Shown piece after piece: positions 7,252 to 13,923 of a DNA stretch of 39,226 bases (positions within the stretch are counted from its first letter, which is position 1; every line of letters begins with the position of its first letter). The notes below the pieces were generated by a model. It did no database searches and had not been told where the DNA came from. It saw only the letters and a program-made list of their open reading frames with translations. The translations under genes and the position numbers were made by a program. The DNA comes from an uncultured bacterium (GTDB lineage: Bacteria; Planctomycetota; GCA-002687715): positions 1 through 39,226 of the forward strand of contig CADEGH010000044.1 of the NCBI GenBank assembly GCA_902826835.1, written 5' to 3'.

Positions 7252-7499
7252 GTGTTCTCGCTCCTTCGCCGGGATTTCAGGTAGGCAGTCAGTTCCTCAA
7301 CGTAGCGCTCGGGAGTCATCGTCGGGTCGTGGCGGATATCCACGTAGGCTCCGCTGGAACAGCCGCCCGAAACCACGTGGCACCGCGGCCCGTGCTCACG
7401 AATGTGATCGGCCAGGCGATCCATCTCCACCAGGGCATCCGCCCAAGTGTCGGCGCCGATGGTGACGATCAGTTCGAAGGCTCGTTTCGGCGCATTCAT
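7248..7499 (-). CDS. Conserved phage hypothetical protein
   Basis: An 83-aa protein beginning MNAPKRAFELIVTIGADTW. It has an alternating strand/helix pattern, a Gly/Ser-rich turn (VSGGCSSGAYVDI) and the stretch DPTMTPERYVEELTAYL. This resembles small accessory proteins seen in many temperate phages of Proteobacteria, for which I know no function. Both ends overlap neighbouring genes by four bases, fixing start and stop. Confidence 0.75.
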   Translation of the reverse strand: MNAPKRAFELIVTIGADTWADALVEMDRLADHIREHGPRCHVVSGGCSSGAYVDIRHDPTMTPERYVEELTAYLKSRRRSENT

Positions 7500-7669
7500 C
7501 GTCTGTTCCTCTCCCTCTTGACGAACTCAAGGACCGACAAGCCTGGCTCCCGCTTCCGCGCCCGCACCCAGTCGGCGTAGCTCGGTTGGGCGCCTGGGCT
7601 GCACAGCTTGTCGAGTGCGCTCCGCAGTTCCTCGACCTCCGCAAGACTTCGCACGACGTGGCACGTCAT
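7496..7669 (-). CDS. Small protein of unknown function
   Basis: A 57-aa protein. The start MTCHVVRSLAEVEEL at 7669 is chosen because it overlaps the preceding stop by four bases; a longer frame extends 12 codons upstream. It is mostly helical and the C-terminus is strongly basic (FVKRERNRR). No family is recognised. It belongs to the coupled leftward early operon. Confidence 0.6.
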   Translation of the reverse strand: MTCHVVRSLAEVEELRSALDKLCSPGAQPSYADWVRARKREPGLSVLEFVKRERNRR

Positions 7670-7809
7670 CGCTTCACCACTCCTGCAATGCACTGAGCGA
7701 AGCACGGCGCGCAGACGCGGTTCCCACGCGCTCCGATGCCGTTGACGACAAGGAGCCCGGGACCTCGGCAGAAGACGCAGCGGGGTTTTTTCGGTGGCGG
7801 GATGGTCAT
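7666..7809 (-). CDS. 47-aa zinc-ribbon protein
   Basis: The start is at 7809, overlapping the methyltransferase stop (ATGA). The sequence holds a four-cysteine site, CVFC then CAPC about 20 residues later, a treble-clef or zinc-ribbon layout similar in spacing to small ClpX-type C4 fingers. It is one of several zinc-binding mini-proteins in this operon. Role unknown; nucleic-acid or protein binding is likely. Confidence 0.65.
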   Translation of the reverse strand: MTIPPPKKPRCVFCRGPGLLVVNGIGARGNRVCAPCFAQCIAGVVKR

Positions 7810-8744
7810 GCGAACCGCTCCTGTCTCACCGCGGTGCGCGCCAGCGCCTGCGCGGCGTAAGTCGGGCTGATCTCGATCCCGATCCAGCGGCGACCCAATT
7901 CGTCGGCGACAACGCCCGTGGTTCCCGAGCCGAGAAATGGATCCAGGACGGTGCCGCCTGGCGGGCAGCCGGCCAGGATGCACGGGCGGACCAAGCCTCG
8001 AGGGTAGGCGGCGGGGTGGTTGCTAGCACCGCGGTCAGACGCGATTGTCCAGACAGATCGCTTGTTCCTGCGGCCGACGGGCATCTTGGCCACTGCGGGG
8101 CCGGGAGCTTGGTAGGGCCGGGGAGCATTGCGCCGGCGCGCGTTGGAGGCCCGGACCTGGTCTTCTGGAGTGTTCGATCGCTCGGCAGCGCAGGGCTCGG
8201 AGATCGCGGCCGCATCGTAGTAGTACCGCTCGCTCCGAGAGAGCAGGAAGACGTACTCGTGCGACGTGGTCGGGCGATCCTTGACCGACTCCGGGCAGGG
8301 CGAGGGTTTGTGCCAGACGATGCAGCTTCGCAGGATCCAACCGTCCGCCTGCAGGCGGAACGCCAGGCGCCAGGGCTGGCCGATGAGGTTCTTCGGGGGC
8401 AGGCCAAACGGGAGACGCGGGCCAGTCCGGGCGCGCCTGGATTCTTCGAGGTTCCGTCGTCCACCCTCGAGGGTCACCGCCCCCGGCGACCCGCCCCAAG
8501 CGTCCGACGAGTAGCTGTCCCCCATGTTCACCCAGCAGGTGCCCTCGACGCGGAGTACTCGGCGCACCTCGGAGAACACAGCGGCAAGACGGTCGAAGTA
8601 CTCCTCGATCCGCGGCTCAAGCCCGATCTGACCGGGTGCGTTGTAATTCCGGACTCCCCAATACGGCGGGCTTGTGACACAGCAGTGCACGGACTCGCTG
8701 GGGAGCTTGCGCAGCTCGGTGAGTGCATCGCCGACGAGGATCAC
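7806..8744 (-). CDS. DNA methyltransferase, beta class (N4-cytosine or N6-adenine)
   Basis: A 312-aa S-adenosylmethionine-dependent methyltransferase. Motif order is that of the beta class: the catalytic TSPPYW near residue 30 comes first, the target-recognition region follows, and the AdoMet-binding DPFLGSGTTG lies near residue 275. An SPPYW box is common in N4-cytosine enzymes but also occurs in N6-adenine enzymes. The start is taken as GTG 8744, overlapping the upstream stop (GTGA); a longer ATG frame begins at 8780. No restriction nuclease adjoins, so it is an orphan, probably modifying phage DNA against host restriction or affecting gene expression. Confidence 0.92.
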   Translation of the reverse strand: MILVGDALTELRKLPSESVHCCVTSPPYWGVRNYNAPGQIGLEPRIEEYFDRLAAVFSEVRRVLRVEGTCWVNMGDSYSSDAWGGSPGAVTLEGGRRNLEESRRARTGPRLPFGLPPKNLIGQPWRLAFRLQADGWILRSCIVWHKPSPCPESVKDRPTTSHEYVFLLSRSERYYYDAAAISEPCAAERSNTPEDQVRASNARRRNAPRPYQAPGPAVAKMPVGRRNKRSVWTIASDRGASNHPAAYPRGLVRPCILAGCPPGGTVLDPFLGSGTTGVVADELGRRWIGIEISPTYAAQALARTAVRQERFA

Positions 8745-8938
8745 GCCTGCGCCTCCGCCCTGGAAACCTCCGCGAGACACTCAGCGCAAAGCGGCCCGCG
8801 CGAATCGGCGTAATTCCCGTCTTCCGTGACTTGCTCGCATTCCTCGCAGAATACGCAGCCGCATTTCAGGTAGAACGAGCCATCATTGGCACTTCGGCCG
8901 ACAGGTTCGCCGCATCGTGGGCAGCGCGTTGGGATCAC
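8741..8938 (-). CDS. 65-aa double zinc-ribbon protein
   Basis: The start is taken at GTG 8938, overlapping the upstream stop (GTGA); an ATG at 8977 would add 13 residues. Four cysteine pairs are visible: CPRC, CGCVFC, CEEC and CAEC, enough for two zinc sites. The residues between are short and polar. The protein is probably a zinc-ribbon adaptor. No specific family is recognised. It is translationally coupled to the methyltransferase gene. Confidence 0.65.
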   Translation of the reverse strand: MIPTRCPRCGEPVGRSANDGSFYLKCGCVFCEECEQVTEDGNYADSRGPLCAECLAEVSRAEAQA

Positions 8939-9702
8939 AGCCCCTCCTTCTGCCACGCCCGGGCCCCGGGGAGCCACTTGGCGAGGAGTTCCATTTTCCT
9001 CTTAGAATATTGCGTGTACGGAAAGTTAATGATCCGCTCTCCACTGTCGGTCTTATGGCAATACGCTATCTTCTTGTCTCCATTGATGAGATCGTCGAAG
9101 TGGAGGTCCGCTGGCATCTCGGCCGGAGTGGCAGGCACGGGGACGGTGCCCGCAGCAGCGCCTCCGCTGTCCTCGGCGCAGAGAGCGCGGAGTGCGTCGC
9201 GCTCAGCACTGATGTCGCTGAACCTCACGCCTGTGTAGTGCTCGCCTTCGCGATGCGTCCACGTCCAGGCGCATAGCTTCATCTGGCTGTCCAGCCTCCG
9301 CCCCGCCTCCTTCAGCGCGGCGATCTCGGCCTTCTGCCTCGCCACCAGGGAGCGCTTCGTGCCTTCGCACTCGGGGCAGGGATCTATTGATTCAGAATCG
9401 ACACGCTCCACCCAATCTTCGCCCTCGGCCTTGGTGGTGACCCCGAAGATCACGCCGTCGCCAGCGCACGTCGGGCAGTCTTCGCGCTCGGCTTTGAGCT
9501 TGGCGTTCTCCCGCTCCAGAGCGGCGATCTGGTCGGCGAACCCGGAGGCAAGCGAGAGAATCTCGCCGTGCTTTTCGGTGGATCGACCAAGGGCCGCAGA
9601 TCGGAGATGCACCAGCGCCTCGATCACGTCGGCCTTGAGCCATTGGCTTTCCGGACGGCAGAGGTATTCCATGGCTCGATTGAATGCGTCTTCGCTGGTC
9701 AT
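8935..9702 (-). CDS. Coiled-coil protein with DnaJ-like CxxCxGxG zinc motif
   Basis: A 255-aa protein with start MTSEDAFNRAM at 9702, overlapping the upstream stop. Residues about 55-80 and 120-145 form coiled-coil helices (AALERENAKLKAERE, LVARQKAEIAAL). Between them lie CPTCAGDG and CPECEGT, matching the CxxCxGxG half-sites of DnaJ-type zinc fingers. The C-terminal third (DLHFDDLINGDKKIAYCHK) looks like a separate small domain. No catalytic motif is seen. Function unknown; possibly an adaptor or chaperone-like protein. Co-transcribed with other zinc-ribbon genes. Confidence 0.65.
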   Translation of the reverse strand: MTSEDAFNRAMEYLCRPESQWLKADVIEALVHLRSAALGRSTEKHGEILSLASGFADQIAALERENAKLKAEREDCPTCAGDGVIFGVTTKAEGEDWVERVDSESIDPCPECEGTKRSLVARQKAEIAALKEAGRRLDSQMKLCAWTWTHREGEHYTGVRFSDISAERDALRALCAEDSGGAAAGTVPVPATPAEMPADLHFDDLINGDKKIAYCHKTDSGERIINFPYTQYSKRKMELLAKWLPGARAWQKEGL

Positions 9703-10022
9703 CGGGGCTTCTCCAGTGCGTCGTGGAGGTTCCTTAGGGCCTCCTCTGGGTATTTCCGACCAGTCCCGAGGACCAAGTCCGGAAGGGTTTGGCTGCACAG
9801 GTAGTCCCGCGCCGCGGCCTCAATCGCTCGCAACCGGGCCAGCTCCGCCGCCGGGTCTTTGGTGCCATCGAAGGCGTTGACGCAAGCGACGGCGCGCCTG
9901 GATGATTCGAGCCCTATCGGGCCGCGCATTCCAGTGCGGACGATGTTGAGCCCAACTCGGAATCTCCACTTCTTTTGCGCGAGCTTCCACGGCTCCCCGA
10001 ATTTCCCGCGCTCGCTGCTCAT
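9699..10022 (-). CDS. Conserved phage hypothetical protein
   Basis: A 107-aa protein starting MSSERGKFGEPW, with four-base overlaps at both ends. A central stretch reading RRAVACVNAFDGTKDPAAELARL is typical of a small-protein family common in temperate phages, where a 'VACVNA' box precedes a helical C-terminus. No biochemical role is known to me. The longer frame reaching 10193 is not used, because the operon overlap fixes the start. Confidence 0.7.
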   Translation of the reverse strand: MSSERGKFGEPWKLAQKKWRFRVGLNIVRTGMRGPIGLESSRRAVACVNAFDGTKDPAAELARLRAIEAAARDYLCSQTLPDLVLGTGRKYPEEALRNLHDALEKPR

Positions 10023-10249
10023 GAATCCACCCTCGTCCAACTGGCCAGCCGCCCGGTCGATTCGATGCGCGCGTAGGTGTTCCCCACGTACGCGATGGCG
10101 CCGCCGCCCACCGGGACGACCTGGGTCGCGGGCTTGGCCATGGCCTGGCAGAGGCGCAGGGTGGCGGCCGCGGCCTCCATGGTGAGCAGGCACCGGTCGA
10201 CGAGCGCGGCGAGTTCCGACCAGCAGAGGAAGGACTGGAGGGGGGTCAT
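10019..10249 (-). CDS. Small protein of unknown function
   Basis: A 76-aa protein starting MTPLQSFLCWSEL, with four-base overlaps at both ends. An N-terminal helix with two Cys residues is followed by a short beta-like C-terminal part (GGGAIAYVGNTYARIE). No family is recognised. Member of the leftward early operon. Confidence 0.6.
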   Translation of the reverse strand: MTPLQSFLCWSELAALVDRCLLTMEAAAATLRLCQAMAKPATQVVPVGGGAIAYVGNTYARIESTGRLASWTRVDS

Positions 10250-10890
10250 GGGGACTCCCTCCGAAATCCCACCACCCAAACCCAAGGGTTGTCCTCCCAG
10301 CGGTTGCCGGGCTTGTGGAGCGAATCCCATGCGGTGGCGAACCTCAGCCGCAAATCCATTCCGGCAGGCGCCTTGCCCCTCAGTAGGTCGGACTCATTGA
10401 TGCCGATGGGAAGGTCTAATCCCTCGGCGATGCAGTCCAAGGCGGCGATGTCGCGCAACCGCTCGACCCGCACCGACTCCACACGAAGCGTGATTCGGCT
10501 GGCCCAGCGGGGCATGAAGATGGAGGGGCGCCACTCCCAATCGAGATCAAGCGTGCCCATATCCATATCCGCGCGGTACATGACGGAGGCGCGATCCTGC
10601 TGGTATTCGTATTCCTGACCTCCGTGGACTCGCCACGTCTCCCGCACCCAAAGCAAGTCGCCGGGGGCGCCGAAGGGGCATTGCACGAAGACCGATCCGT
10701 CATCAGGGTATTCAGATTCCCCGACGTAAGCGCCGATCCCGCTGTGCCCGTCGCCGTACTGCACATAGGCGTCGGAGAAAGACTCATCGTCGATGCGAGC
10801 CACCCGCCGCGTCTGCGTCTTCGTCCCGTCGAGGATTGCGCGGACCATGGGGCCGCTGAATAGGATTGGCCTCGATTTGGGGGCGGTCAT
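10246..10890 (-). CDS. ASCH/PUA-like phage protein
   Basis: A 214-aa protein starting MTAPKSRPILFSGPMVRAILDG. The opening, followed by TKTQTRRV, and the later segments GAPGDLLWVRETW, FMPRWASRI and VERLRDIA form the pattern of a widespread phage protein with an ASCH-type (PUA-like) fold, generally expected to bind RNA or modified nucleotides. No enzymatic activity can be assigned. The start overlaps the upstream stop by four bases, and the in-frame ATG at 10926 is therefore not used. Confidence 0.75.
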   Translation of the reverse strand: MTAPKSRPILFSGPMVRAILDGTKTQTRRVARIDDESFSDAYVQYGDGHSGIGAYVGESEYPDDGSVFVQCPFGAPGDLLWVRETWRVHGGQEYEYQQDRASVMYRADMDMGTLDLDWEWRPSIFMPRWASRITLRVESVRVERLRDIAALDCIAEGLDLPIGINESDLLRGKAPAGMDLRLRFATAWDSLHKPGNRWEDNPWVWVVGFRRESP

Positions 10891-11093
10891 GATCGGGGTT
10901 TCCTGTGCTGCCCAGCCTGCGGGCACGTCGCGAAGTGCGAGACGTGGCCCCGCACCTGCCGCACGATCTCCAGACCATCCGGGCCCGGCTGCACCTCGCA
11001 GAGGTTGACCTCCGCGGGGTCCAGCGGCATCGCTCTCCCGTTGGGCGTTTTCGCCCAGAGGATTTCACGCTTGCAGGACTTGCACTCGCTCAT
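10887..11093 (-). CDS. 68-aa zinc-ribbon protein
   Basis: The protein begins MSECKSCKREILWAKTPNG, giving an N-terminal CxxC, with a further Cys in the middle (NLCEV) and a HxxxC (HFATC) near the C-terminus, consistent with one zinc site. The 'CxxC-I-W-A-TxNGRxMPLD' opening is familiar from small phage proteins of unknown role. Both ends overlap neighbours by four bases. Confidence 0.7.
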   Translation of the reverse strand: MSECKSCKREILWAKTPNGRAMPLDPAEVNLCEVQPGPDGLEIVRQVRGHVSHFATCPQAGQHRKPRS

Positions 11094-11839
11094 GGCACAC
11101 CGCAGAGAGCACCCACCTCAGCCTCCGCCAGCGCCGCGCCGACCCCGCGGAGGAAAGCCTCCGTCGCATTGGCGAGCGCGTCAGAGGGCAGTTGGAAGAC
11201 GACTGTTTGCGTCTCGTGGTCAAGGGTGAGCCCCACTCGAAACGTCACCTGGATCTCGCTCAGGGGCGCCTGTATGACGACCGGGACCCGGACGTCGAAC
11301 CACTCCGGAATGCTGTCGGCCTGCTGGACGAAGCACTCCACCGAGCGCCCGAGCGACTCACGCCCGTGCTTGATGTCCGACTTGCCGGTTTGGAGGCGCT
11401 GGAAGTCGAGCTGCCGGAGGAGAGCCGCCACCGCCTCGGCCTCGGGGGTTGCGATGGCGTAGCGGAGCCACTGCACGGCCGCCTTGGGGTTGAAGCTCTT
11501 CGGCGAGACCAGCGCGGCTAGGGCTTCGAAGCGGGCGCTGAACTTAAACGGGAAGCTGAGGAACTCCAGGCGATCCCGGCTATCGCACCAGACCCGGATT
11601 CCCTTGGGGTCAAAGTAGACTTCGGGGCTTGGGCAAATGGAGTTGTCCTTGATCGCGAGGATGAGGTCGCCGAACGCAGCCAGCGTGGAGTTGCGCAGGG
11701 GCGCATCGCATGCGTGCTCCTCCAACGATTCGCCGTGCCGCAGCCAGAACTTGCGCGGGCTCCCCTTCACCTGGACGATTTCAGTGGCATCGGCCTTCCG
11801 CACGAGACTTACAAGCGCGTTCAGAAAATCAGCCAACAT
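11090..11839 (-). CDS. Early phage protein, possibly DUF2303/YfdQ-like
   Basis: A 249-aa soluble protein. Segments such as NSTLAAFGDLILAIKD, VYFDPKGIRVWCDSRDRL and SFPFKFSARFEAL recall the DUF2303 (YfdQ) layout, in which a helix labelled by a 'TL..' box precedes a beta sheet that includes a feeding or processing site. The resemblance is partial and from memory. It overlaps the upstream gene by 11 bases. Function unknown; in related phages such genes sit in early operons near recombination or regulation genes. Confidence 0.6.
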   Translation of the reverse strand: MLADFLNALVSLVRKADATEIVQVKGSPRKFWLRHGESLEEHACDAPLRNSTLAAFGDLILAIKDNSICPSPEVYFDPKGIRVWCDSRDRLEFLSFPFKFSARFEALAALVSPKSFNPKAAVQWLRYAIATPEAEAVAALLRQLDFQRLQTGKSDIKHGRESLGRSVECFVQQADSIPEWFDVRVPVVIQAPLSEIQVTFRVGLTLDHETQTVVFQLPSDALANATEAFLRGVGAALAEAEVGALCGVP

Positions 11840-12191
11840 TCTTCACCCCTCCCTTCGGGATTGCCATCTCGTCGAGGGTCCCCTGCTTCACGTCGTCAGG
11901 GCTCGCCTCGTTGAAGAAGATTCCGCGCCCGCGCTTCTCCATGTTGAAGCTGCGGCTCTCGCGTTTGGGCACGGACTCGCTGACTCCGAAAGTCACGTTG
12001 ATGCTGTCGAGCTCGCCTTCCTCCACGCGGGGCTTCATCGTGACTGTCAGCGTCACGGTGCGCGCCTTCGCCACGGCGGGGCGGTCCTCGCAGTCCGCGT
12101 GCATCCGGTCCATTGCTTGCTGGAGCGCGACGGCGATTCTCGCGCCGTCGATGGTGAGGATGGATTGAGCCTCGAAACGTTTCAGAGCCAT
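11829..12191 (-). CDS. First gene of the leftward accessory operon, unknown function
   Basis: A 120-aa protein starting MALKRFEAQSILTIDGARI. A strong AGGAGG (reverse strand, 12205-12200) lies eight bases before the ATG. The middle is beta-rich (TVTLTVTMKPRVEEGELDSINVTFGVSESVPKR is one alternating block), with no catalytic residues evident. It co-occurs with the 249-aa gene it overlaps, so the two may act as a pair. Transcription probably reads in from the leaderless promoter at 12.7 kb. Confidence 0.7.
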   Translation of the reverse strand: MALKRFEAQSILTIDGARIAVALQQAMDRMHADCEDRPAVAKARTVTLTVTMKPRVEEGELDSINVTFGVSESVPKRESRSFNMEKRGRGIFFNEASPDDVKQGTLDEMAIPKGGVKNVG

Positions 12192-12233
12192 TGAGTCCGC
12201 CTCCTGTATGATGCCCCCCCAACGGAGGTGCGA

Positions 12234-12461
12234 ATGGTCGTCACGAACCTGATGAAACTGCTGGTCTTGGGCTGCCTGGTGCTGGTCGGGGTCAGCTTTT
12301 GGGGGTCGATGCTGAAAGAGGAACCGAAAACCCCCGGTGCAATCGCTGCACTCCTCGCGACCGCATTCACGGCTTTCGCCCCGATGCTCTGCTCCTTCAG
12401 CCTCATGGGGATCCTGTTCCGGCCCGACCCGCGGCGGGAGCGGGAGCGGGAGCGCCCCTAG
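12234..12461 (+). CDS. Small two-TM membrane protein
   Basis: A 75-aa protein with ATG at 12234, six bases after GGAGG (12224-12228). Two hydrophobic spans are evident: MKLLVLGCLVLVGVSFW (residues about 7-23) and residues about 35-60. A basic tail of alternating Arg/Glu follows. It runs against the leftward transcription and its 3' end overlaps the minus-strand gene 12403-12678 by 59 bases. Ribosome site and hydrophobicity support it, but one of these two overlapping frames may be spurious at its end. Confidence 0.5.
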   Translation: MVVTNLMKLLVLGCLVLVGVSFWGSMLKEEPKTPGAIAALLATAFTAFAPMLCSFSLMGILFRPDPRRERERERP

Positions 12462-12678
12462 CCCGGGACCGCTTCCTGGCGCTGGCCAGGGGGGTGACGC
12501 TGGCCCGCTTGTACCTGCGGAGAGCCGCGTGCTTGGCGAGGACCTGGCGACTCCTCTTGTCCTTGAGGATCAGTCGCTTGAACTTCGGATCGCTGGCGGC
12601 CCTGGCCCTCGCCCCGGCCGCCGTGAGATCCAGTGGCTTTCCGATTTCTGCCCAACCGCGTGCGTAAATTCTCCCCAT
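12403..12678 (-). CDS. Basic protein read from the leftward leaderless promoter
   Basis: A 91-aa protein starting MGRIYARGWAEIGKPLDL. It is highly basic (many Arg/Lys/Ala) and ends in an Ala/Pro-rich tail. Its ATG lies only six bases from the -10 box of the promoter at 12685-12712, so the mRNA should begin at or beside the ATG with no ribosome-binding site. The same geometry recurs at 13924. The basic composition suggests nucleic-acid binding, perhaps an N-like or DNA-compacting role, but no family is recognised. Confidence 0.55.
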   Translation of the reverse strand: MGRIYARGWAEIGKPLDLTAAGARARAASDPKFKRLILKDKRSRQVLAKHAALRRYKRASVTPLASARKRSRARGAPAPAPAAGRAGTGSP

Positions 12679-12684
12679 GCACCG

Positions 12685-12712
12685 AGTGTACGCCAAGGCA
12701 AGGGAAGTGCAA
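12685..12712 (-). promoter_or_regulatory. Leftward early promoter (PL-like), leaderless
   Basis: On the reverse strand, -35 TTGCAC (12712-12707) and -10 TACACT (12690-12685) are separated by 16 bp, and the ATG of the leftward gene follows six bases after the -10. The stretch CTTGCACTTCCCTTGCC, which covers the -35 and most of the spacer, is identical to the rightward promoter at 13.9 kb. It contains CTTGC twice, 11 bp apart, a likely same-face repressor site. Confidence 0.7.
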
Positions 12713-12713
12713 G

Positions 12714-12731
12714 TAGCGTTGGCCAACGCTA
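12714..12731. promoter_or_regulatory. 18-bp perfect palindromic operator
   Basis: TAGCGTTGGCCAACGCTA is self-complementary over all 18 bases. It sits between the leftward promoter and the HTH gene starting at 12754. It falls in the 17-bp spacer of a weak rightward promoter candidate (GTGCAA at 12707-12712, TATTCA at 12730-12735). That is where an autoregulatory dimer would bind. The promoter assignment is tentative; the palindrome itself is exact. Confidence 0.6.
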
Positions 12732-12753
12732 TTCAGCGCGTAAGGTCCACGGC

Positions 12754-13209
12754 TTGGACTACCGCGAAACCATCCGCTCTCTCATGGCCGACGGGGCTGC
12801 CAAGGCCGGGAACCAAACCGCCCTGGCGAAACACCTGGGGGTTCACCTGTCCACCGTGACTCAGAATCTCGGGGCAGGGAAACCCAAAAGCCTGGGGTGG
12901 GAGAAGTTCTGCGCACTGGTTGATTTTGCCGGATGGCCCTCCGCGAGGGCTTTGGAGGCGAAGTGGCTGTTCACTCTTCAGGCGATGAACAGCAGGATGG
13001 GCAGCCGTCGAGTTGCGGACATCGCCGAGCGAGCGGTCGAAATTGCCCCGGCTGCCAAGAAGCGCACGGTGCAAACCTGGATCATCTCTCGCTGGCATGC
13101 AGAGCAAGAGGACCCGGTCGAGACTCCGGCCGCGCCGCCGGCTACGGACAGTTCACCAGAACGTCGCACGCAGCTACAGCTCCGCCCTCGGAGACTGTCG
13201 CCCCGATGA
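12754..13209 (+). CDS. HTH transcriptional regulator, candidate repressor
   Basis: A 151-aa protein if TTG 12754 is used (AAGG nine bases upstream), or 141 aa from ATG 12784. A helix-turn-helix is visible at about residues 25-50 (GNQTALAKHLGVHLSTVTQNL). The middle is helical (AEAKWLFTLQ-like) and the tail is Pro/Arg-rich. There is no S24 peptidase or LexA-like cleavage domain, so induction would not go through self-cleavage. It lies between two identical divergent promoters, as a lambdoid repressor does. Its last 68 bases overlap a convergent gene. Confidence 0.7.
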   Translation: MDYRETIRSLMADGAAKAGNQTALAKHLGVHLSTVTQNLGAGKPKSLGWEKFCALVDFAGWPSARALEAKWLFTLQAMNSRMGSRRVADIAERAVEIAPAAKKRTVQTWIISRWHAEQEDPVETPAAPPATDSSPERRTQLQLRPRRLSPR

Positions 13210-13411
13210 TGTAGTCCCCGGACGCTTCGCAGGCTGGCACCTGGATCGTGATTTTCCACGCGCCGCCATCGCACTTCCAAGTGTGGGGGAAGGGCGCGCC
13301 CCCCTTCGTGACTGAGCAGGAAGTGTCCGAGCACTTCTCGCAGGTCCCGACGAGCACGACGGTCGAGCCGGGAGCCACTGGGCCGGACGGGCAATTGGCG
13401 AACGCGGGCAT
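13142..13411 (-). CDS. Small cysteine-rich protein between the control promoters
   Basis: An 89-aa protein starting MPAFANCPSGPVAPGS. It has about nine cysteines, including CEKC, and a beta-rich pattern ending DVLVNCP. No signal peptide is seen, so the cysteines probably hold metal rather than disulfides. It begins eight bases after the stop of the upstream gene and is likely co-transcribed with it. Its end overlaps the HTH gene tail to tail. In lambda this interval holds rex genes, expressed in lysogens. A lysogenic conversion or exclusion role is inference from position. Confidence 0.55.
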   Translation of the reverse strand: MPAFANCPSGPVAPGSTVVLVGTCEKCSDTSCSVTKGGAPFPHTWKCDGGAWKITIQVPACEASGDYIIGATVSEGGAVAACDVLVNCP

Positions 13412-13418
13412 GGTTGGG

Positions 13419-13877
13419 TCACCGGGGTTGCAGGGAATCTAGGAGCGGCGCCAGATCGGCGGGCACCTGGTCCCTGGGCGTACGCAAAACGTACCACTTC
13501 GCGGCATTCTCCCGGACCAGCCTGTCTGGGTGGTAGAGCGCACGGATGATCCAGGGCCGTGCCGTGGTCTCGGGGGCCGCCGTCCCCACGATGCGCAGAG
13601 CTGCCGTGACGCGCTCCGGATCCCCCAGCGGGTCCTCGGCCAACGCACTCCCGAGGTAGTCCGCGCTGCGTCCCTCATGCCAGGCGGTGTGCATCTCGAT
13701 CGCCGTGGGATGCGTCGCCAGCGAGCAGTGCGCTAGTCCGCAGATCAGAAAGATCCCAAAGACGGTGCAGGCCCAGCGCCTACGGTGGCGCCTGCGCACG
13801 ATGGCAACTTCGCGCGGCAACTCGCGCTCGAGGTAGTTCAGAATCGCTTGTTCCCGGCTCGGCTGATGGTGGGTCAT
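13419..13877 (-). CDS. Single-TM protein in rex-like position
   Basis: A 152-aa protein from ATG 13877 (a GTG at 13895 would add six residues). The N-terminal 40 residues are helical and basic, one TM spans about residues 38-56 (CTVFGIFLICGLAHC), and the C-terminal part (VTAALRIVGTAAPET, WIIRALYHPDRLVRENAAKW) looks like two HEAT-type helical repeats. It is read leftward from the rightward-promoter region, the geometry of cI-rex in lambda. Membrane location and expression with the repressor would suit superinfection exclusion. This is inference, as no family is recognised. Confidence 0.6.
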   Translation of the reverse strand: MTHHQPSREQAILNYLERELPREVAIVRRRHRRRWACTVFGIFLICGLAHCSLATHPTAIEMHTAWHEGRSADYLGSALAEDPLGDPERVTAALRIVGTAAPETTARPWIIRALYHPDRLVRENAAKWYVLRTPRDQVPADLAPLLDSLQPR

Positions 13878-13889
13878 AAAAAAACTCGC

Positions 13890-13917
13890 TTGCACTTCCC
13901 TTGCCTAAGGTTACACT
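13890..13917 (+). promoter_or_regulatory. Rightward early promoter (PR-like), leaderless
   Basis: -35 TTGCAC (13890-13895) and -10 TACACT (13912-13917) are separated by 16 bp, and ATG 13924 follows six bases later. It shares the CTTGCACTTCCCTTGCC block and the TACACTCG end with the leftward promoter at 12685-12712; only six bases between these blocks differ. No ribosome-binding site can fit between the expected transcription start and the ATG. Confidence 0.75.
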
Positions 13918-13923
13918 CGCGAC

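Noticed and set aside
7794..8813. 339-aa plus-strand frame across the methyltransferase
   Set aside because: Shadow frame; the minus strand carries TSPPYW and DPFLGSGTTG in the right order.
12174..12183. GAAACGTTTC palindrome as an operator
   Set aside because: Ten bases, inside a coding sequence, and no promoter elements align with it.
12184..12212. Promoter for the small membrane protein at TATGAT (12207-12212)
   Set aside because: No acceptable -35 lies 15-19 bp upstream, so the site was not listed as a feature.
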